NCBI RefSeq assembly: GCF_900497695.1
Contig: NZ_UIDD01000004.1
Span: 248,001 to 312,000, forward strand
Source: Pseudomonas wadenswilerensis
Lineage (GTDB): Bacteria > Pseudomonadota > Gammaproteobacteria > Pseudomonadales > Pseudomonadaceae
Direction of reading: 5' to 3'
DNA: 64,000 bases
Shown one piece after another: positions 47,551 through 59,323 of this stretch (its first letter is position 1; each line of letters begins with the position of its first letter). Under the pieces are notes generated by a model, which worked only from the letters and a program-made list of their open reading frames with translations, was not told where the DNA came from and did no database searches. The position numbers and the translations under genes are program-made.

Positions 47551-47576
47551 AAAAGCCCACCGCAAGGGTGGGCTCT
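47551..47576 (-). terminator. intrinsic terminator of the ttgABC operon
   Basis: Read leftward, AGCCCACC and GGTGGGCT pair around a GCAA-type loop and are followed by six T, 17 bp after the ttgC stop. Confidence 0.88.
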
Positions 47577-47592
47577 TTCACAACGCAAACAC

Positions 47593-49047
47593 TCAGCCTT
47601 TCGGCGTCTGGGCTGCAGCCTGCTGCTGCGCCTGACCGGTCTGCTCGTACCAGCCGCCACCGAGGGCCTTGTACAGGTTGACCTCGCTGACCAGCTGCGA
47701 CAGGCGATCACTGATCAACGACTGCTGGGTGTTGAACAGCTGACGCTGGGCGTCGAGGAAGGTCAGGTTGCTATCGATACCAATGCGGTAACGACGCTCG
47801 GCCAGGCGGTAGTAGTCCTGGTTGGCGGCAACCAGGTCGCGCTGGGCCTGCAACTGCTGATTGAAGGTCTGGCGCGCGGCGAGGCCATCGGAGACTTCCT
47901 GGAAGGCGGTCTGGATGGTTTTCTCGTATTTCGCGACGTTGATGTCCTTCTGGATCTTCGAGTAGTCGAGGCTGGCACGCAGGGAACCGGCGTTGAAGAT
48001 CGGCAGGTTGATCTGCGGCTGGAACAGCCAGGTGCCCGAACCACCCTTGAACAGGCCACCCATGTCCGGGCTCAGGGTACCGGCGTTGGCAGTCAGGCTG
48101 ATGCTCGGGAAGAACGCTGCGCGGGCGGCGCCGATGTTGGCATTGGCGGCCTTGAGCAGGTGTTCGGCTTCCTGGATGTCCGGGCGGCGTTGCAGCAGGT
48201 CGGACGGCAGGCCCGCCGGGACTTCGGCCAGCAGGTCGCTGTCGAGCTTCTGCGCCGCCGGCAGGTTGGCCGGCACGCCGGTGCCGAGCAGCACGGTCAG
48301 GCTGTTGAGGTCCTGGGCAACCTGGCGCTGGAACTGCGCCAGCTTGACCCGAGCGCCTTCAACCGAAGTACGTGCCTGGCTCAGGTCCAGGGCCGAAGCC
48401 ACACCTACTTCATTACTGCGCAAGGTCAGCTGGTAGCTTTCCTCGTAGGTCTTGAGGGTGTCTTCGGTCAGCTTGAGCAGCGCCTGGTCGGCCTGCCAGG
48501 TGAAGTAGGCGTTAGCCACACTGGCCACCAGGCTGATCTGCGTCGAGCGCCGCGCTTCTTCGCTGGACAGGTAGATTTCCAGTTGCTGCTCGGTCAGGCT
48601 GCGCACCCGGCCGAACAGGTCGAGCTCGTACGCGCTGACCCCGAGGGTCGCCGAGTACTGGCTGCTGATACTGGATTCACCGGTTTGCGACATGTTCGCC
48701 GGCATCCGCTGACGGCTGCCGCTGCCATTGGCCGAGACCGCCGGGAACAGGTCGGCCCGCTGGATGCGGTACTGCGCGCGGTAGGCATCGATGTTCAGCG
48801 CCGCGACCTTGAGGTCGCGGTTGTTGACCAGCGCGCTCTGGATCAACTGCTGCAGCGCCGGGTCATGGAAGAACTGACGCCAGCCCTGTTCGGCGGCAGC
48901 CACCTCGGCCGACTCGGTCGGCGAGTAGGCAGGGCCTTGCGGCCACTGCGCGGCCACCGGCGATTCCGGGGTCTGGTAGTCAGGGATCAGCGAGCAGCCG
49001 CCAAGAATGAAAGCGGTTACTGCCAGGGACAACAGGGACTTACTCAT
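47593..49047 (-). CDS. ttgC: outer-membrane channel of the TtgABC RND efflux pump
   Basis: The 484-residue OprM-type protein has a lipoprotein signal with the lipobox ILGGC (Cys18) and two outer-membrane-factor repeats ([39 protein letters not shown], and [19 protein letters not shown]). It forms the trimeric exit duct for drugs and solvents pumped by TtgB. It is the third gene of the operon and overlaps ttgB by 4 bp (ATGA). The operon and its repressor match TtgABC-TtgR of P. putida. Confidence 0.93.
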   Translation of the reverse strand: MSKSLLSLAVTAFILGGCSLIPDYQTPESPVAAQWPQGPAYSPTESAEVAAAEQGWRQFFHDPALQQLIQSALVNNRDLKVAALNIDAYRAQYRIQRADLFPAVSANGSGSRQRMPANMSQTGESSISSQYSATLGVSAYELDLFGRVRSLTEQQLEIYLSSEEARRSTQISLVASVANAYFTWQADQALLKLTEDTLKTYEESYQLTLRSNEVGVASALDLSQARTSVEGARVKLAQFQRQVAQDLNSLTVLLGTGVPANLPAAQKLDSDLLAEVPAGLPSDLLQRRPDIQEAEHLLKAANANIGAARAAFFPSISLTANAGTLSPDMGGLFKGGSGTWLFQPQINLPIFNAGSLRASLDYSKIQKDINVAKYEKTIQTAFQEVSDGLAARQTFNQQLQAQRDLVAANQDYYRLAERRYRIGIDSNLTFLDAQRQLFNTQQSLISDRLSQLVSEVNLYKALGGGWYEQTGQAQQQAAAQTPKG

Positions 49048-52000
49048 TGCCCGGCCTCATAGCGTGGAGTTTCAGGGGTGGCGTCTTCTTCGGGCTTCTT
49101 GCTACCGAATAGCGACGACACGCTTACGAAGAACAATGGCACCCAGAAAATTGCCAGTACGGTGGCGGTCAGCATCCCGCCGATTACCCCGGTACCGATG
49201 GCGTGCTGGCTACCCGAGCCTGCGCCGCTGGAGATGGCCAACGGTACTACGCCGAGGATGAACGCCAGCGAGGTCATGATGATCGGCCGCAGACGCATCC
49301 GGCAGGCTTCGATGGCCGCATCCATCAGGCTGCGGCCCTGCTCGTGCAGTTCCTTGGCGAACTCGACGATCAGAATCGCGTTCTTCGCCGCCAGGCCGAT
49401 GGTGGTCAACAGGCCCACCTGGAAGTACACGTCGTTGGACAACCCGCGCAGGCTGGTAGCCAGCAGCGCACCGATAATCCCCAGCGGTACCACGAGCATG
49501 ACCGCGATCGGGATCGACCAGCTTTCATACAGCGCCGCCAGACACAGGAACACCATCAGCAGCGACAGGGCGTACAGCGCTGGCGCCTGGGAGCCGGACA
49601 GCCGCTCCTCGTACGACAGGCCCGTCCAGGAGTAACCGATACCCGCCGGCAGTTGCGCGGCCAGGCGCTCGACCTCGAGCATGGCTTCACCGGTACTGTA
49701 GCCAGGGGCTGGCGCACCGAGGATTTCCATGGCTTCTACACCGTTGTAACGCGACAGCTTCGGTGCCCCGTAGATCCACTCGCCCTTGGCGAAGGAGGAG
49801 AACGGCACCATTTCGCCGGCGGCGTTGCGCACGTACCACTTCTGCAGGTCTTCCGGGCTCATCCGTGCACCGGCTTCACCCTGGATGTAGACCTTCTTGA
49901 CCCGACCGCGGTCGATGAAGTCGTTGACGTAGCTGGCACCCAGGGCAATCGACAGGGTGTTGTTGATGTCGGCAATGGTCACGCCCAGGGCACTGGCGCG
50001 CTCGTCGTCGACGGTCAGCTGGTACTGCGGTTCATCGTTCAGGCCGTTCGGGCGCACTGCCGAAAGGATCTTGCTCTGCGCGGCCATGCCGAGGAACTGG
50101 TTACGCGCTTCCATCAGCTTGTCGTGGCCGACACCGGCACGGTCTTGCAGGAACACGTCGAAACCGGTGGCGTTACCCAGCTCCAGTACCGCAGGCGGGG
50201 CAAAGGCGAACACCATCGCATCGCGGAAGCTGAAGAAGTGCTGCTGGGCACGGTTCGCCAGGTTGAACACGTTGTTCTCGGCAGAACGCTCGCCCCACGG
50301 CTTGAGCATGATGAACGCCATGCCCGAGCTCTGGCCACGACCGGCGAAGTTGAAGCCGTTGACGGTGAACACCGAGGCAACGGTATCGGCTTCCTTGTCG
50401 AGCAGGTAGCTGCGCATCTCGTCGATCACCACCTGGGTGCGCTCGGCGCTGGAACCGGCCGGGGTCTGCACCTGGGCGAAAAGAACACCCTGGTCTTCTT
50501 CAGGCAGGAACGCCGTTGGGATCCGGGTGAACAGCCAGATCATGCCGACCACGATCAGCAGGTAGGCCAGCAGGTAAGGGGCCTTGTGCCGCAACATGTT
50601 GCCGACACCGCGCTCGTAGCTGCGCACGCTGCGGTCGAAGTTGCGGTTGAACCAGCCGAAGAAGCCGCGCTTGGCAACGTGGTGCTCGCCCTTGGCAATC
50701 GGCTTGAGCATGGTTGCGCACAGCGCCGGGGTGAAGATCAGGGCAACCAGTACCGACAGGGCCATGGCCGAGACGATGGTGATCGAGAACTGTTTGTAGA
50801 TCACCCCGGTGGAGCCGCCGAAGAACGCCATTGGCAGCAATACTGCCGACAGTACCAGGGCAATACCGACCAGGGCACCCTGGATCTGGCCCATGGACTT
50901 CTTGGTCGCTTCCTTGGGTGACAACCCCTCTTCGGCCATCACCCGCTCGACGTTCTCCACCACGACGATGGCGTCGTCCACCAGCAAGCCGATAGCCAGC
51001 ACCATGCCGAACATGGTCAGGGTGTTGATGCTGAAGTCCGCCGCGGCAAGGATGCCGAAAGTACCCAGCAACACCACCGGTACGGTCATGGTGGTGATGA
51101 TGGTGGCGCGGAAGTTCTGCAGGAACAGGTACATCACCAGGAACACCAGCACGATCGCTTCGATCAGGGTGTGGATTACCCCGCTGATCGATTCGGTCAC
51201 GACCGGCGTGGTGTCATACGGGAACACCGCCTTCATGCCTTCCGGGAAAAACGGTTCCAGGTCGGTGATGGTTTGACGCAGGGCCTTGGCGGTATCCAGG
51301 GCGTTGGCGCCGGTGGCCAGTTTTACTGCCAGGCCGGAAGCCGGCTTGCCGTTGAACTGGGCGCTGATCGCGTAGTTCTCGCCACCCAGGCCGACCTTGG
51401 CGACATCGCCCAGGCGCACCTGGGAGCCATCACGGTTGACCTTGAGCAGGATCTTCTCGAACTGCTCGGCAGTCTGCAGGCGGGTCTTGCCGATGATGGT
51501 GGCGTTGAGCTGGGTGCCTGGCAGGGCAGGCAGGCCGCCGAGCTGGCCGGAGGACACCTGGACGTTCTGCGCGGCCACGGCGGTACGCACGTCGACCGGG
51601 GTCAGCTGATACTTGTTCAGCTTGGCCGGGTCGAGCCAGATACGCATGGCGTACTGGGCACCGAACACCTGGAAGTCACCGACACCGGCAGTCCGCGAGA
51701 TCGGGTCCTGCATGTTGGAGACGATGTAGTTGGCCAGGTCGTCCTTGGACATGCTGCCGTCTTCGGACACCAGGCCGATCACCAGCAGGAAGTTCTTCAC
51801 CGCCTTGGTCACGCGGATACCCTGCTGCTGCACTTCTTGCGGCAGCAGCGGGGTGGCCAGGTTCAGCTTGTTCTGCACCTGGACCTGCGCGGTATCGGGG
51901 TTGGTACCCTGCTCGAAGGTCGCGGTAATGGTCATGCTGCCGTCGGAGTTACTTTCCGACGATACATAACGCAGGTTGTCGATACCGTTGAGCTGCTGCT

Positions 52001-52196
52001 CGATCACCTGGACCACGGTGTCCTGCACGGTCTGCGCCGAGGCGCCCGGGTAGGTCACGGCGATGGCGATGGCCGGCGGCGCGATGCTCGGGTACTGGTT
52101 GATTGGCAACTTGAGGATCGACAAGGCGCCGACCAGCATGATCACCAAGGCGATCACCCAGGCAAAGATCGGGCGATCGATAAAGAATCTCGACAT
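49044..52196 (-). CDS. ttgB: RND inner-membrane drug/solvent transporter
   Basis: The 1050-residue protein begins [20 protein letters not shown] and is a full-length HAE1-type RND pump with twelve membrane spans. The proton-relay Asp pair is visible in [17 protein letters not shown], and [14 protein letters not shown] and FVLLSFVL-type pore regions are in place. It exports multiple antibiotics, flavonoids and aromatic solvents using proton motive force. It lies 3 bp after ttgA and overlaps ttgC. Confidence 0.95.
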   Translation of the reverse strand: MSRFFIDRPIFAWVIALVIMLVGALSILKLPINQYPSIAPPAIAIAVTYPGASAQTVQDTVVQVIEQQLNGIDNLRYVSSESNSDGSMTITATFEQGTNPDTAQVQVQNKLNLATPLLPQEVQQQGIRVTKAVKNFLLVIGLVSEDGSMSKDDLANYIVSNMQDPISRTAGVGDFQVFGAQYAMRIWLDPAKLNKYQLTPVDVRTAVAAQNVQVSSGQLGGLPALPGTQLNATIIGKTRLQTAEQFEKILLKVNRDGSQVRLGDVAKVGLGGENYAISAQFNGKPASGLAVKLATGANALDTAKALRQTITDLEPFFPEGMKAVFPYDTTPVVTESISGVIHTLIEAIVLVFLVMYLFLQNFRATIITTMTVPVVLLGTFGILAAADFSINTLTMFGMVLAIGLLVDDAIVVVENVERVMAEEGLSPKEATKKSMGQIQGALVGIALVLSAVLLPMAFFGGSTGVIYKQFSITIVSAMALSVLVALIFTPALCATMLKPIAKGEHHVAKRGFFGWFNRNFDRSVRSYERGVGNMLRHKAPYLLAYLLIVVGMIWLFTRIPTAFLPEEDQGVLFAQVQTPAGSSAERTQVVIDEMRSYLLDKEADTVASVFTVNGFNFAGRGQSSGMAFIMLKPWGERSAENNVFNLANRAQQHFFSFRDAMVFAFAPPAVLELGNATGFDVFLQDRAGVGHDKLMEARNQFLGMAAQSKILSAVRPNGLNDEPQYQLTVDDERASALGVTIADINNTLSIALGASYVNDFIDRGRVKKVYIQGEAGARMSPEDLQKWYVRNAAGEMVPFSSFAKGEWIYGAPKLSRYNGVEAMEILGAPAPGYSTGEAMLEVERLAAQLPAGIGYSWTGLSYEERLSGSQAPALYALSLLMVFLCLAALYESWSIPIAVMLVVPLGIIGALLATSLRGLSNDVYFQVGLLTTIGLAAKNAILIVEFAKELHEQGRSLMDAAIEACRMRLRPIIMTSLAFILGVVPLAISSGAGSGSQHAIGTGVIGGMLTATVLAIFWVPLFFVSVSSLFGSKKPEEDATPETPRYEAGQ

Positions 52197-52199
52197 GGT

Positions 52200-53351
52200 T
52201 TATTCCCCTTTGGCCCCTGCAGTCGTTGCATTGGCCTGGGTTGGCTGGGCAGGCTTGACGTTGGTGGCTTCGCTGACCTTGACCTCGACGCCCGGCTTGA
52301 CGAACTGCAGGCCTTCGGTGATCAGGCGGTCGCCCGGGTTCAGGCCTTCCTCGATCAGCCAGTCGCTACCCACGGTACGGCTGGCCTTGAGCTGGCGCAG
52401 TTCGACCTTGTTGTCCGGGTTGACGATCAACGCGGTCGGCTGGCCCTTGAGGTCGCGGGTCACGCCTTGCTGCGGTGCGAGGATGGCTGCGCTGTTGACC
52501 CCGGCGGCCAGGCGCGCGTGGACGAACATGCCCGGCAGCAGGTTGTGCTCAGGGTTGGGGAACACGGCACGCAGGGTGACGGAGCCGGTGGTCTGGTCAA
52601 CCGAGACTTCGGAAAACTCCAGGCGACCTTCCTTGCCATAGGTGCTGCCGTCTTCCAGGGTCAGGGTGACCTTGGCGGCGTTGTCGCCGACCTTCTGCAG
52701 CTGGCCGCTTTCCAGTTCACGGCGCAGCTTGAGCAGCTCGGCCGAGGACTGGGTAACGTCGACGTAGATCGGGTCGAGCTGCTGGATCACTGCCATCGCT
52801 TCGGCCTGGCCATTGTTGACCAGCGCACCTTCGGTAACCGAAGAGCGTCCGACGCGACCGCTCAGCGGGGCCAGGACCTTGGTGTAACGCAGGTCGATCT
52901 GGGCGCTGCGCAGCGAGGCTTGAGCCTGCAAACGTTTGGCGTTGGCGTCGTCGTATTCCTGGCGGCTGACAGCCTGTTCGCTGACCAGTTGCTTGTAACG
53001 GTTGGCCAGCGAGCTGGTCGATTGCAGGTTGGCCTGGGCACTGGTCAGGGTCGCCTCGTACACCGACGGGTCGATCTGGTACAGCTGCTGGCCTTCCTTG
53101 ACTTCGCTGCCTTCCTTGAACAGGCGCTTGAGAATGATGCCGTTGACCTGGGGTCGAACCTCGGCAATGCGGTACGCGGTGGTACGGCCTGGGAGATCGG
53201 ACGTCAGGGTATAGGCCTGGGTTTGCAGGGTTACGACGCCGACCTGAGGAGCTTGCGCCGCAGGCGCCGCCTCTTCCTTTTTACAGCCGCTGAGCAGTGT
53301 TGCCAGGGCGACGGCGGAAACCAGAGCGGTAACAGCTGGCTTGAATTGCAT
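52200..53351 (-). CDS. ttgA: periplasmic adaptor (membrane fusion) lipoprotein of the TtgABC pump
   Basis: The 383-residue protein starts MQFKPAVTALVSAVALATLL with lipobox LLSGC (Cys22) and the adaptor order lipoyl half (VRPQVNGIILKRLFKEGSEVKEGQQLYQIDP), alpha-hairpin (about 95-160) and beta-barrel (LAPLSGRVGRSSVTEGALV). It links TtgB to TtgC. GAGGAT precedes the ATG at 53351; a start 36 bp upstream lacks this. The operator for TtgR lies 104-125 bp upstream. Confidence 0.94.
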   Translation of the reverse strand: MQFKPAVTALVSAVALATLLSGCKKEEAAPAAQAPQVGVVTLQTQAYTLTSDLPGRTTAYRIAEVRPQVNGIILKRLFKEGSEVKEGQQLYQIDPSVYEATLTSAQANLQSTSSLANRYKQLVSEQAVSRQEYDDANAKRLQAQASLRSAQIDLRYTKVLAPLSGRVGRSSVTEGALVNNGQAEAMAVIQQLDPIYVDVTQSSAELLKLRRELESGQLQKVGDNAAKVTLTLEDGSTYGKEGRLEFSEVSVDQTTGSVTLRAVFPNPEHNLLPGMFVHARLAAGVNSAAILAPQQGVTRDLKGQPTALIVNPDNKVELRQLKASRTVGSDWLIEEGLNPGDRLITEGLQFVKPGVEVKVSEATNVKPAQPTQANATTAGAKGE

Positions 53352-53454
53352 GAAGATCCTCGGGTCGCAAGAGCTGAAGACGCTCAAGAATAATGGAAAG
53401 GGTGCGCTATAAAAAATGCTGTCGAGTGGATAAATAGCTTGCTAAGGAATATAC

Positions 53455-53476
53455 TTACATTCATGGTTGTTTGTAA
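53455..53476. promoter_or_regulatory. TtgR operator in the ttgA-ttgR intergenic region
   Basis: A 22-bp imperfect palindrome (TTACATTCATGG at the left, ending GTTTGTAA) matches, as I recall it, the TtgR operator of P. putida. It lies between the divergent ttgABC operon and ttgR, so TtgR would repress both. Effectors such as flavonoids and chloramphenicol release it in P. putida. Confidence 0.85.
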
Positions 53477-53610
53477 ATACCTCGCAGGCGAAGCGTTCAG
53501 CCGATGCGAGCCCCCAAATTAATACAGCCGGTAACAGCCTGCAGAGGCTGACCCGGTCCGACTCCCAGGCACCCAGCGTGCGTGCCCGGGCCTGATGAGG
53601 TTGTACTGCC

Positions 53611-54243
53611 ATGGTCCGTCGAACCAAAGAAGAAGCCCAGGAAACCCGCGCCCAGATTCTCGAGGCCGCGGAAAAGGCCTTCTACAAGCGCGGGGTAGCG
53701 CGTACCACCCTGGCCGATATCGCCAAAGAGGCGGGCGTGACCCGCGGCGCAATCTACTGGCACTTCAACGACAAGGCCGAACTGGTGGAGGCCATGCTCG
53801 ACAGCCTGCACGAGCCGCTGGACGCCCTGGCCCGGGCCAGTGAAAGCGAGGATGAAGTCGACCCGCTCGGCTGTATGCGCAAGCTGCTGGTGCGGTTGAT
53901 GCACCAGATGGTGCTCGATCCGAAAACCCGGCGAATCAATGAAATTCTGCATCACAAATGCGAGTTCACCGATGATATGTGTGAGATCCGCCAGCAACGG
54001 CAGTCCTCGACGATCGAATGTCATGCCCATATCGCGTTGTCGCTGGGCAATGCAGTCAAGCGCGGGCAACTGCCCGCCGACGTGGACCCGGAACGCGCGG
54101 CATTGGCCATCTACGCCTATATAGACGGGCTGATTCGCCGCTGGCTACTGCTGCCCGACAGCTTTGACCTGCTGAACCAGGCCGAGCAGTGGATCGATAC
54201 CGGGCTGGATATGCTGCGCTTGAGCCCCGCCTTGCGCAAATGA
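53611..54243 (+). CDS. ttgR: TetR-family repressor of the TtgABC efflux pump
   Basis: The 210-residue protein begins [20 protein letters not shown] with the helix-turn-helix [25 protein letters not shown]. The ligand domain includes [15 protein letters not shown] and [17 protein letters not shown] helices, the TtgR/AcrR pattern. It is divergent from ttgABC with 259 bp between, containing its operator and a CTCGCA...TGCGAG inverted repeat (53482-53511) in its own leader. Confidence 0.94.
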   Translation: MVRRTKEEAQETRAQILEAAEKAFYKRGVARTTLADIAKEAGVTRGAIYWHFNDKAELVEAMLDSLHEPLDALARASESEDEVDPLGCMRKLLVRLMHQMVLDPKTRRINEILHHKCEFTDDMCEIRQQRQSSTIECHAHIALSLGNAVKRGQLPADVDPERAALAIYAYIDGLIRRWLLLPDSFDLLNQAEQWIDTGLDMLRLSPALRK

Positions 54244-54293
54244 CACTTTGTGAAGCTTTGTGATCATTTGTTTCTACGCCGGTTATAAAGGTC

Positions 54294-55751
54294 CTACTGG
54301 CGGCCGCGCAATTGCCTGTCAGGCAAGGCCAGCGCCGCCGTCAGCCCCAGCAGCGAAACCGTAGCACTGCCGAGCAGCAGGTTGCGAAAGGTCAACAGCA
54401 ACTCGGCCTGCATCGCCGCGGTCGGCTCGCCAGCCTGCAGGCTGCCAAGCAGGGCATCGCCGGCCAGGTTCAGGCCGCCCTGGGCAAGCATCGCCAGCAG
54501 CAGGGTCGACATGCAGGCCACGCCCATGGCCCCGCCCAGGGAGCGGAACAGGTTGGTGGTGCTGGTGGCCACGCCGATATCCCGGGGCTCGACCGCACTC
54601 TGGGTCGCCACCAGCGAAGTGGGGAATTGCAGGCCCGAGGCGATCCCGGTCAACAGCATGAACACCCCACTGAACCAGGCCGCCTGCGGCGGGCTGAAGG
54701 CCATGCCGACGATGGCAAACGGCATCAGCAGGGCGCCGCCGAGAATCTGCGGCTTGTAGCGCCCGGTGAAAGTGGTAAGGCGGCCGCCGCAATAGGCGCC
54801 GATCGGCAGGCCGATGGCCAGCGGCAGCAAGTGCAGGGCCGCGCTGTCGGCGCCGGCACCGGTGATGCTCTGATAGCGCAGCGGCATCAGCATGGTCAGC
54901 GAAATGGCCTGGAAGCTGGTGAAGAAGATCGTGCACCAGCACAGGGTGGCGATGCGATTGGCGAATAGCTTCAACGGCAGCAGCGGTTCGGCGGCGCGTT
55001 GCTCATGAAGCACGAACAGCAGCAGCCCGATCAGTGCACAACCGAGCAGGCTGGCAACTTGTGCAGAATCCCAGGGCTGGCCCTGGCCGATCAGGGAGAT
55101 GCCCAGCAACAGGCTGCCCAGGCCGAGAATCAGCAGGGCGGCGCCGAGGTAATCGACCTGCGCTTTGTGCGTTGGTACCTGCAGGCTGCGCAGGGCACGG
55201 CGCGTCACCCACCAGGCGGTCAGGCCCAGGGGCAGGTTGAGCCAGAACACCCAGCGCCATGACAGGTATTCGGTGAGCAACCCGCCCAGCACTGGCCCGG
55301 CGACGCTGGCCAGGGCGTACATGCTGCTGAAGTAACCCTGGTAGCGACCACGTTCGCGCGGCGGCACAAAGTCGCCAATGATCGCCTGGCTGACCGAGAC
55401 CATGCCGCCGGCGCCGACACCCTGCAGCACCCGCGCCAGCACCAGTTGCTCCATGTTCTGTGCCAGCGCGCAGAAAATCGAGGCCAGGGTAAAGAGCGCG
55501 GTGCCGGTAAGGATCATCCGCCGCCGGCCATACAGGTCACCGAGTTTGCCGTAGATCGGCACGGCCACGGTCATGGCCACCATGTAGCCGGAAATCACCC
55601 AGGCCAGCAGGCCGACATCGTTGAATTGCGCTGAAATCGCCGGCATCGACACCGCGACGATGGTCTGGTCGAGGGCGCCGAGAAAGATCGCCAGCATCAG
55701 CGCGACGAGCACGCTGCGCAGTACCGGTTGCGGAGTGTTCAGTTGAGTCAC
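54294..55751 (-). CDS. EmrB/QacA-type multidrug exporter (MFS, DHA2 family)
   Basis: The 485-residue protein has about fourteen hydrophobic spans and DHA2 motifs: LGALDQTIVAVSMPAI (TM1, motif D1), GKLGDLYGRRRMILTG (motif A) and GAGGMVSVSQAIIGDFVPPRERGRYQG (motif C region). It is a proton-driven exporter of hydrophobic or cationic drugs. It converges with ttgR, 51 bp apart, and may share a resistance context. The substrate is unknown. Confidence 0.86.
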   Translation of the reverse strand: MTQLNTPQPVLRSVLVALMLAIFLGALDQTIVAVSMPAISAQFNDVGLLAWVISGYMVAMTVAVPIYGKLGDLYGRRRMILTGTALFTLASIFCALAQNMEQLVLARVLQGVGAGGMVSVSQAIIGDFVPPRERGRYQGYFSSMYALASVAGPVLGGLLTEYLSWRWVFWLNLPLGLTAWWVTRRALRSLQVPTHKAQVDYLGAALLILGLGSLLLGISLIGQGQPWDSAQVASLLGCALIGLLLFVLHEQRAAEPLLPLKLFANRIATLCWCTIFFTSFQAISLTMLMPLRYQSITGAGADSAALHLLPLAIGLPIGAYCGGRLTTFTGRYKPQILGGALLMPFAIVGMAFSPPQAAWFSGVFMLLTGIASGLQFPTSLVATQSAVEPRDIGVATSTTNLFRSLGGAMGVACMSTLLLAMLAQGGLNLAGDALLGSLQAGEPTAAMQAELLLTFRNLLLGSATVSLLGLTAALALPDRQLRGRQ

Positions 55752-55829
55752 GGGCCAGCTCTGGGGCAGGTAAGGCCCGCAGCCGATCAGCTGCGGGAGC
55801 AGGTGCCGACCAGTCTACTCGATAGCTTG

Positions 55830-57044
<1,215 letters not shown>

Positions 57045-57154
57045 TCAGCGCAGGGCCGAAAGCAGCTTATGATTGTTGTGCTTGCATTTTTCGCTTGGAA
57101 ACCCGAGCGAAGAAGGGATAAAACAGGCGTATAGCAGTACTTTTCACCAATCAG

Positions 57155-57169
57155 TGCGATTATCGGGCA
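57155..57169. promoter_or_regulatory. single PcaR-like box in the pobA-pobR intergenic region
   Basis: GTGCGATTATCGGGC, in reverse complement, matches the PcaR box GTTCGATAATCGCAC at 13 of 15 positions. No second half lies 19 bp away on either side. It is 24 bp before pobR, suggesting cross-control of pobR by PcaR. Confidence 0.45.
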
Positions 57170-57192
57170 TCGGCCCGGGAGCCAATCAACAG

Positions 57193-58071
57193 ATGAGCAA
57201 AGCCTCGATCCCGGTGTTCAAGCTCTACGGCGAGCCGTTGCAGTGGCCTACCCCGGACCTGCTGCACTGCGAGTCGATCCCGGCGCGCAGCCGCTTGCAT
57301 GACTGGGAAATCGAACCCCATCGGCATGCCGACCTGTGCCAGTTGCTGTTCCTTTATGAAGGGCAGGCCGAGATCGAGGTGGAAGGTCAGGTGCGGCGCC
57401 TGGATCAGGCGGCGATTCAGGTGGTGCCGGCGTTGTGTGTGCATGGTTTTCGCTTTTCCAGCGACGTCGATGGCTACGTGGTAACCCTGGCAGCACCCCT
57501 GGTGAGTCTGCTGCACACGCAGCTGGCAGGCGCGCCGGCGGCCCTGGCCCAGGTCGGTACTTATCTGGCGGGCGACCATCGTACTTACTTGTACAGCCTG
57601 TTCAGCGCCTTGCAGCAGGAGTACCAGCAGGGCCAGCCCGGGCGCGACTTGCAGTTGCGCTCATTGATCAACCTGCTGGTGGTGTGGATCAGCCGACAAT
57701 GCTTGCAGCACCATGGCCAAGGTCTTGCGGTGGCGCGCGGGCGTGAGTATCTGGAACGCTTCAACAAGCTGGTGGAGCAGCAGTTTCGCCAGCAGCCGAG
57801 CGTCGAGGCGCTGGCCTATGAGGTGGGGGTTTCGGTAGCGCACCTGAACAGCATCTGCCGTGAGCTTGCCGGGCAGTCGGCCTTGCAGATCATCCATCAA
57901 CGCTTGTTGCTCGAAGCCAAGCGCGAGCTGGTCTACACCAGCCTGAGCATCAAACAACTGGCCGACAGCCTGGGCTTCGCAGATCCTGCGTATTTTTCGC
58001 GGTTCTTCCGTCGCCTGACCGGCAAGGCCCCCAGCGACTTTCGTTACCAGGCCCCGCAGTCACCTACTTGA
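57193..58071 (+). CDS. pobR: AraC-family activator of pobA
   Basis: The 292-residue protein has an N-terminal cupin-like sensor (LHDWEIEPHRHADLCQLLFLY ... QAEIEVEGQVRRLDQAAIQVVP) and a C-terminal AraC double helix-turn-helix (VEALAYEVGVSVAHLNSICREL and IKQLADSLGFADPAYFSRFFRRLTGKAP). In Pseudomonas the pobA activator is of this AraC type (also called PobC), unlike the IclR-type PobR of Acinetobacter. The ATG at 57193 begins the conserved part; longer in-frame starts add unrelated sequence. Confidence 0.88.
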   Translation: MSKASIPVFKLYGEPLQWPTPDLLHCESIPARSRLHDWEIEPHRHADLCQLLFLYEGQAEIEVEGQVRRLDQAAIQVVPALCVHGFRFSSDVDGYVVTLAAPLVSLLHTQLAGAPAALAQVGTYLAGDHRTYLYSLFSALQQEYQQGQPGRDLQLRSLINLLVVWISRQCLQHHGQGLAVARGREYLERFNKLVEQQFRQQPSVEALAYEVGVSVAHLNSICRELAGQSALQIIHQRLLLEAKRELVYTSLSIKQLADSLGFADPAYFSRFFRRLTGKAPSDFRYQAPQSPT

Positions 58072-58237
58072 GTGCGCTCAGCGTCGCAGTGTGCGGCACG
58101 CAATGGGCCAGGCTGCAACTGGCGGCAGAGTAGGGTTGGTTGCGGATCTGCTCGACCCGGTAGGCTGCGGCGGCATACAGCCCGACCACAGCGGCCATGG
58201 CACAGATAACGGCGCATTTTCTGGATTTGACGCCCAT
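58064..58237 (-). CDS. 57-residue single-span membrane protein, function unknown
   Basis: The product begins MGVKSRKCAVICAMAAVVGL with one hydrophobic span (about residues 8-26) and a Cys-containing tail (SAASCSLAHCVPHT) that may be periplasmic. AGGAGG lies 8 bp before the ATG at 58237, good support for translation. Its last 8 bp overlap the convergent pobR end. Small proteins of this kind are common beside aromatic genes in Pseudomonas, but I do not recognise a family. Confidence 0.65.
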   Translation of the reverse strand: MGVKSRKCAVICAMAAVVGLYAAAAYRVEQIRNQPYSAASCSLAHCVPHTATLSALK

Positions 58238-58309
58238 GATGCTGACCTCCTGCAAATCACGTACAGGTGCTATTCAAAGCATAGGTCAGCCTGGCCGGGT
58301 ATGCCCGGT

Positions 58310-59218
58310 TTAGAGCAGGTCCTGGTCCCAGATCGGCTCGGCGGTAAAGCGCTCGGCGAGAAAGTCGAGCATGCTGCGCAGGGTGGCCGGCATGTGCTTG
58401 CGCGAGGTGTACACGGCGTTGAGGTTCAGCTCCCGCGGCTTGGCCTGGGGTAGCAGGCGAATCAGCTCGCCGCTGCGCAAGGCGCCGGCTGCCTGATAGG
58501 TCGGCAGCATCGCCACGCCGGCGCCGGCCAGTGCCGCCCGTTGCAGGGTCATGGCTTCGTTGGCGCTGATGTTACCCTGCACCGGTACCGACACCACCTC
58601 GCCAGCCACGTCGAAATGCCAGAGGCTGCGGCCGAAGTAGGAGTGGGTCAGGCAGTTGTGCTGGCTGAGCTCCTGCACGTGCTGCGGCGCCGGGTGCAGG
58701 TGCAGGTAGGCGGGGGAGGCGCAGATCACCGAACGGCACACGGTCAGGCGCCGGGCGATCAGGTTCGGGTCCAGGTCGTTACTGGTGCGGATCGCCAGGT
58801 CGATGCGTTCATCCACCAGGTTCACCGTGCGGTCGAGCATCTGCAGGTCGATTTTCACCCCAGGGTAGCGTTTGACGTAATCGGCCACGGCGTCCATCAA
58901 TTGCGCCTGGCCGAACGAGGTACTGACGCTGATACGCAGTTCGCCGCGCGGGGCATCGTTCGGGGTGCTGACGGCCGCCTGCAGGTCACCGGCAAGCTCG
59001 AGCATCTGCCGGCAGCGCGGCAGGGTTTCCTGGCCGGCGGCGGTCAGGCTCAGGCGGCGCGTGGTGCGTTGCATCAGGCGCGCCCCCACCCAGTCCTCAA
59101 GTTCGGCGAGATACCGGGAAACCACCGGTCGGGAGAGTTCCAGGTGGTCGGCGGCGGCCGATTGGCTGCCCAGGTCGACCACGCTGACGAAAACCCGCAT
59201 TGCTGTCAGACGATCCAT
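58310..59218 (-). CDS. LysR-family transcriptional regulator
   Basis: The 302-residue protein starts MDRLTAMRVFVSVVDLGSQS with the helix-turn-helix AADHLELSRPVVSRYLAELE and an LTTR effector domain (RGELRISVSTSFGQAQLMDAV). It is of the CrgA/DsdC-like class that often controls a divergent gene. It is divergent from the MBL-fold gene at 59324 with 105 bp between. A start three codons upstream (59227) is possible. Confidence 0.83.
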   Translation of the reverse strand: MDRLTAMRVFVSVVDLGSQSAAADHLELSRPVVSRYLAELEDWVGARLMQRTTRRLSLTAAGQETLPRCRQMLELAGDLQAAVSTPNDAPRGELRISVSTSFGQAQLMDAVADYVKRYPGVKIDLQMLDRTVNLVDERIDLAIRTSNDLDPNLIARRLTVCRSVICASPAYLHLHPAPQHVQELSQHNCLTHSYFGRSLWHFDVAGEVVSVPVQGNISANEAMTLQRAALAGAGVAMLPTYQAAGALRSGELIRLLPQAKPRELNLNAVYTSRKHMPATLRSMLDFLAERFTAEPIWDQDLL

Positions 59219-59323
59219 GATTTGCACGCTTTCAGAAACAAACTAATCCTAAGCATCGCATTTTTTGTGACGGATCGTGCAACTAAGCTGTTGTTCATCG
59301 CCCACTTCACAGGAATCGCCTTG

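Noticed and set aside
49203..50921. A 572-codon open frame on the + strand
   Set aside because: It is antisense to ttgB and shares the same shadow composition.
51171..53393. A 740-codon open frame on the + strand
   Set aside because: It is antisense to ttgB and ttgA; its residues are rich in the H, G, R, Q and V bias typical of antisense frames in this genome.
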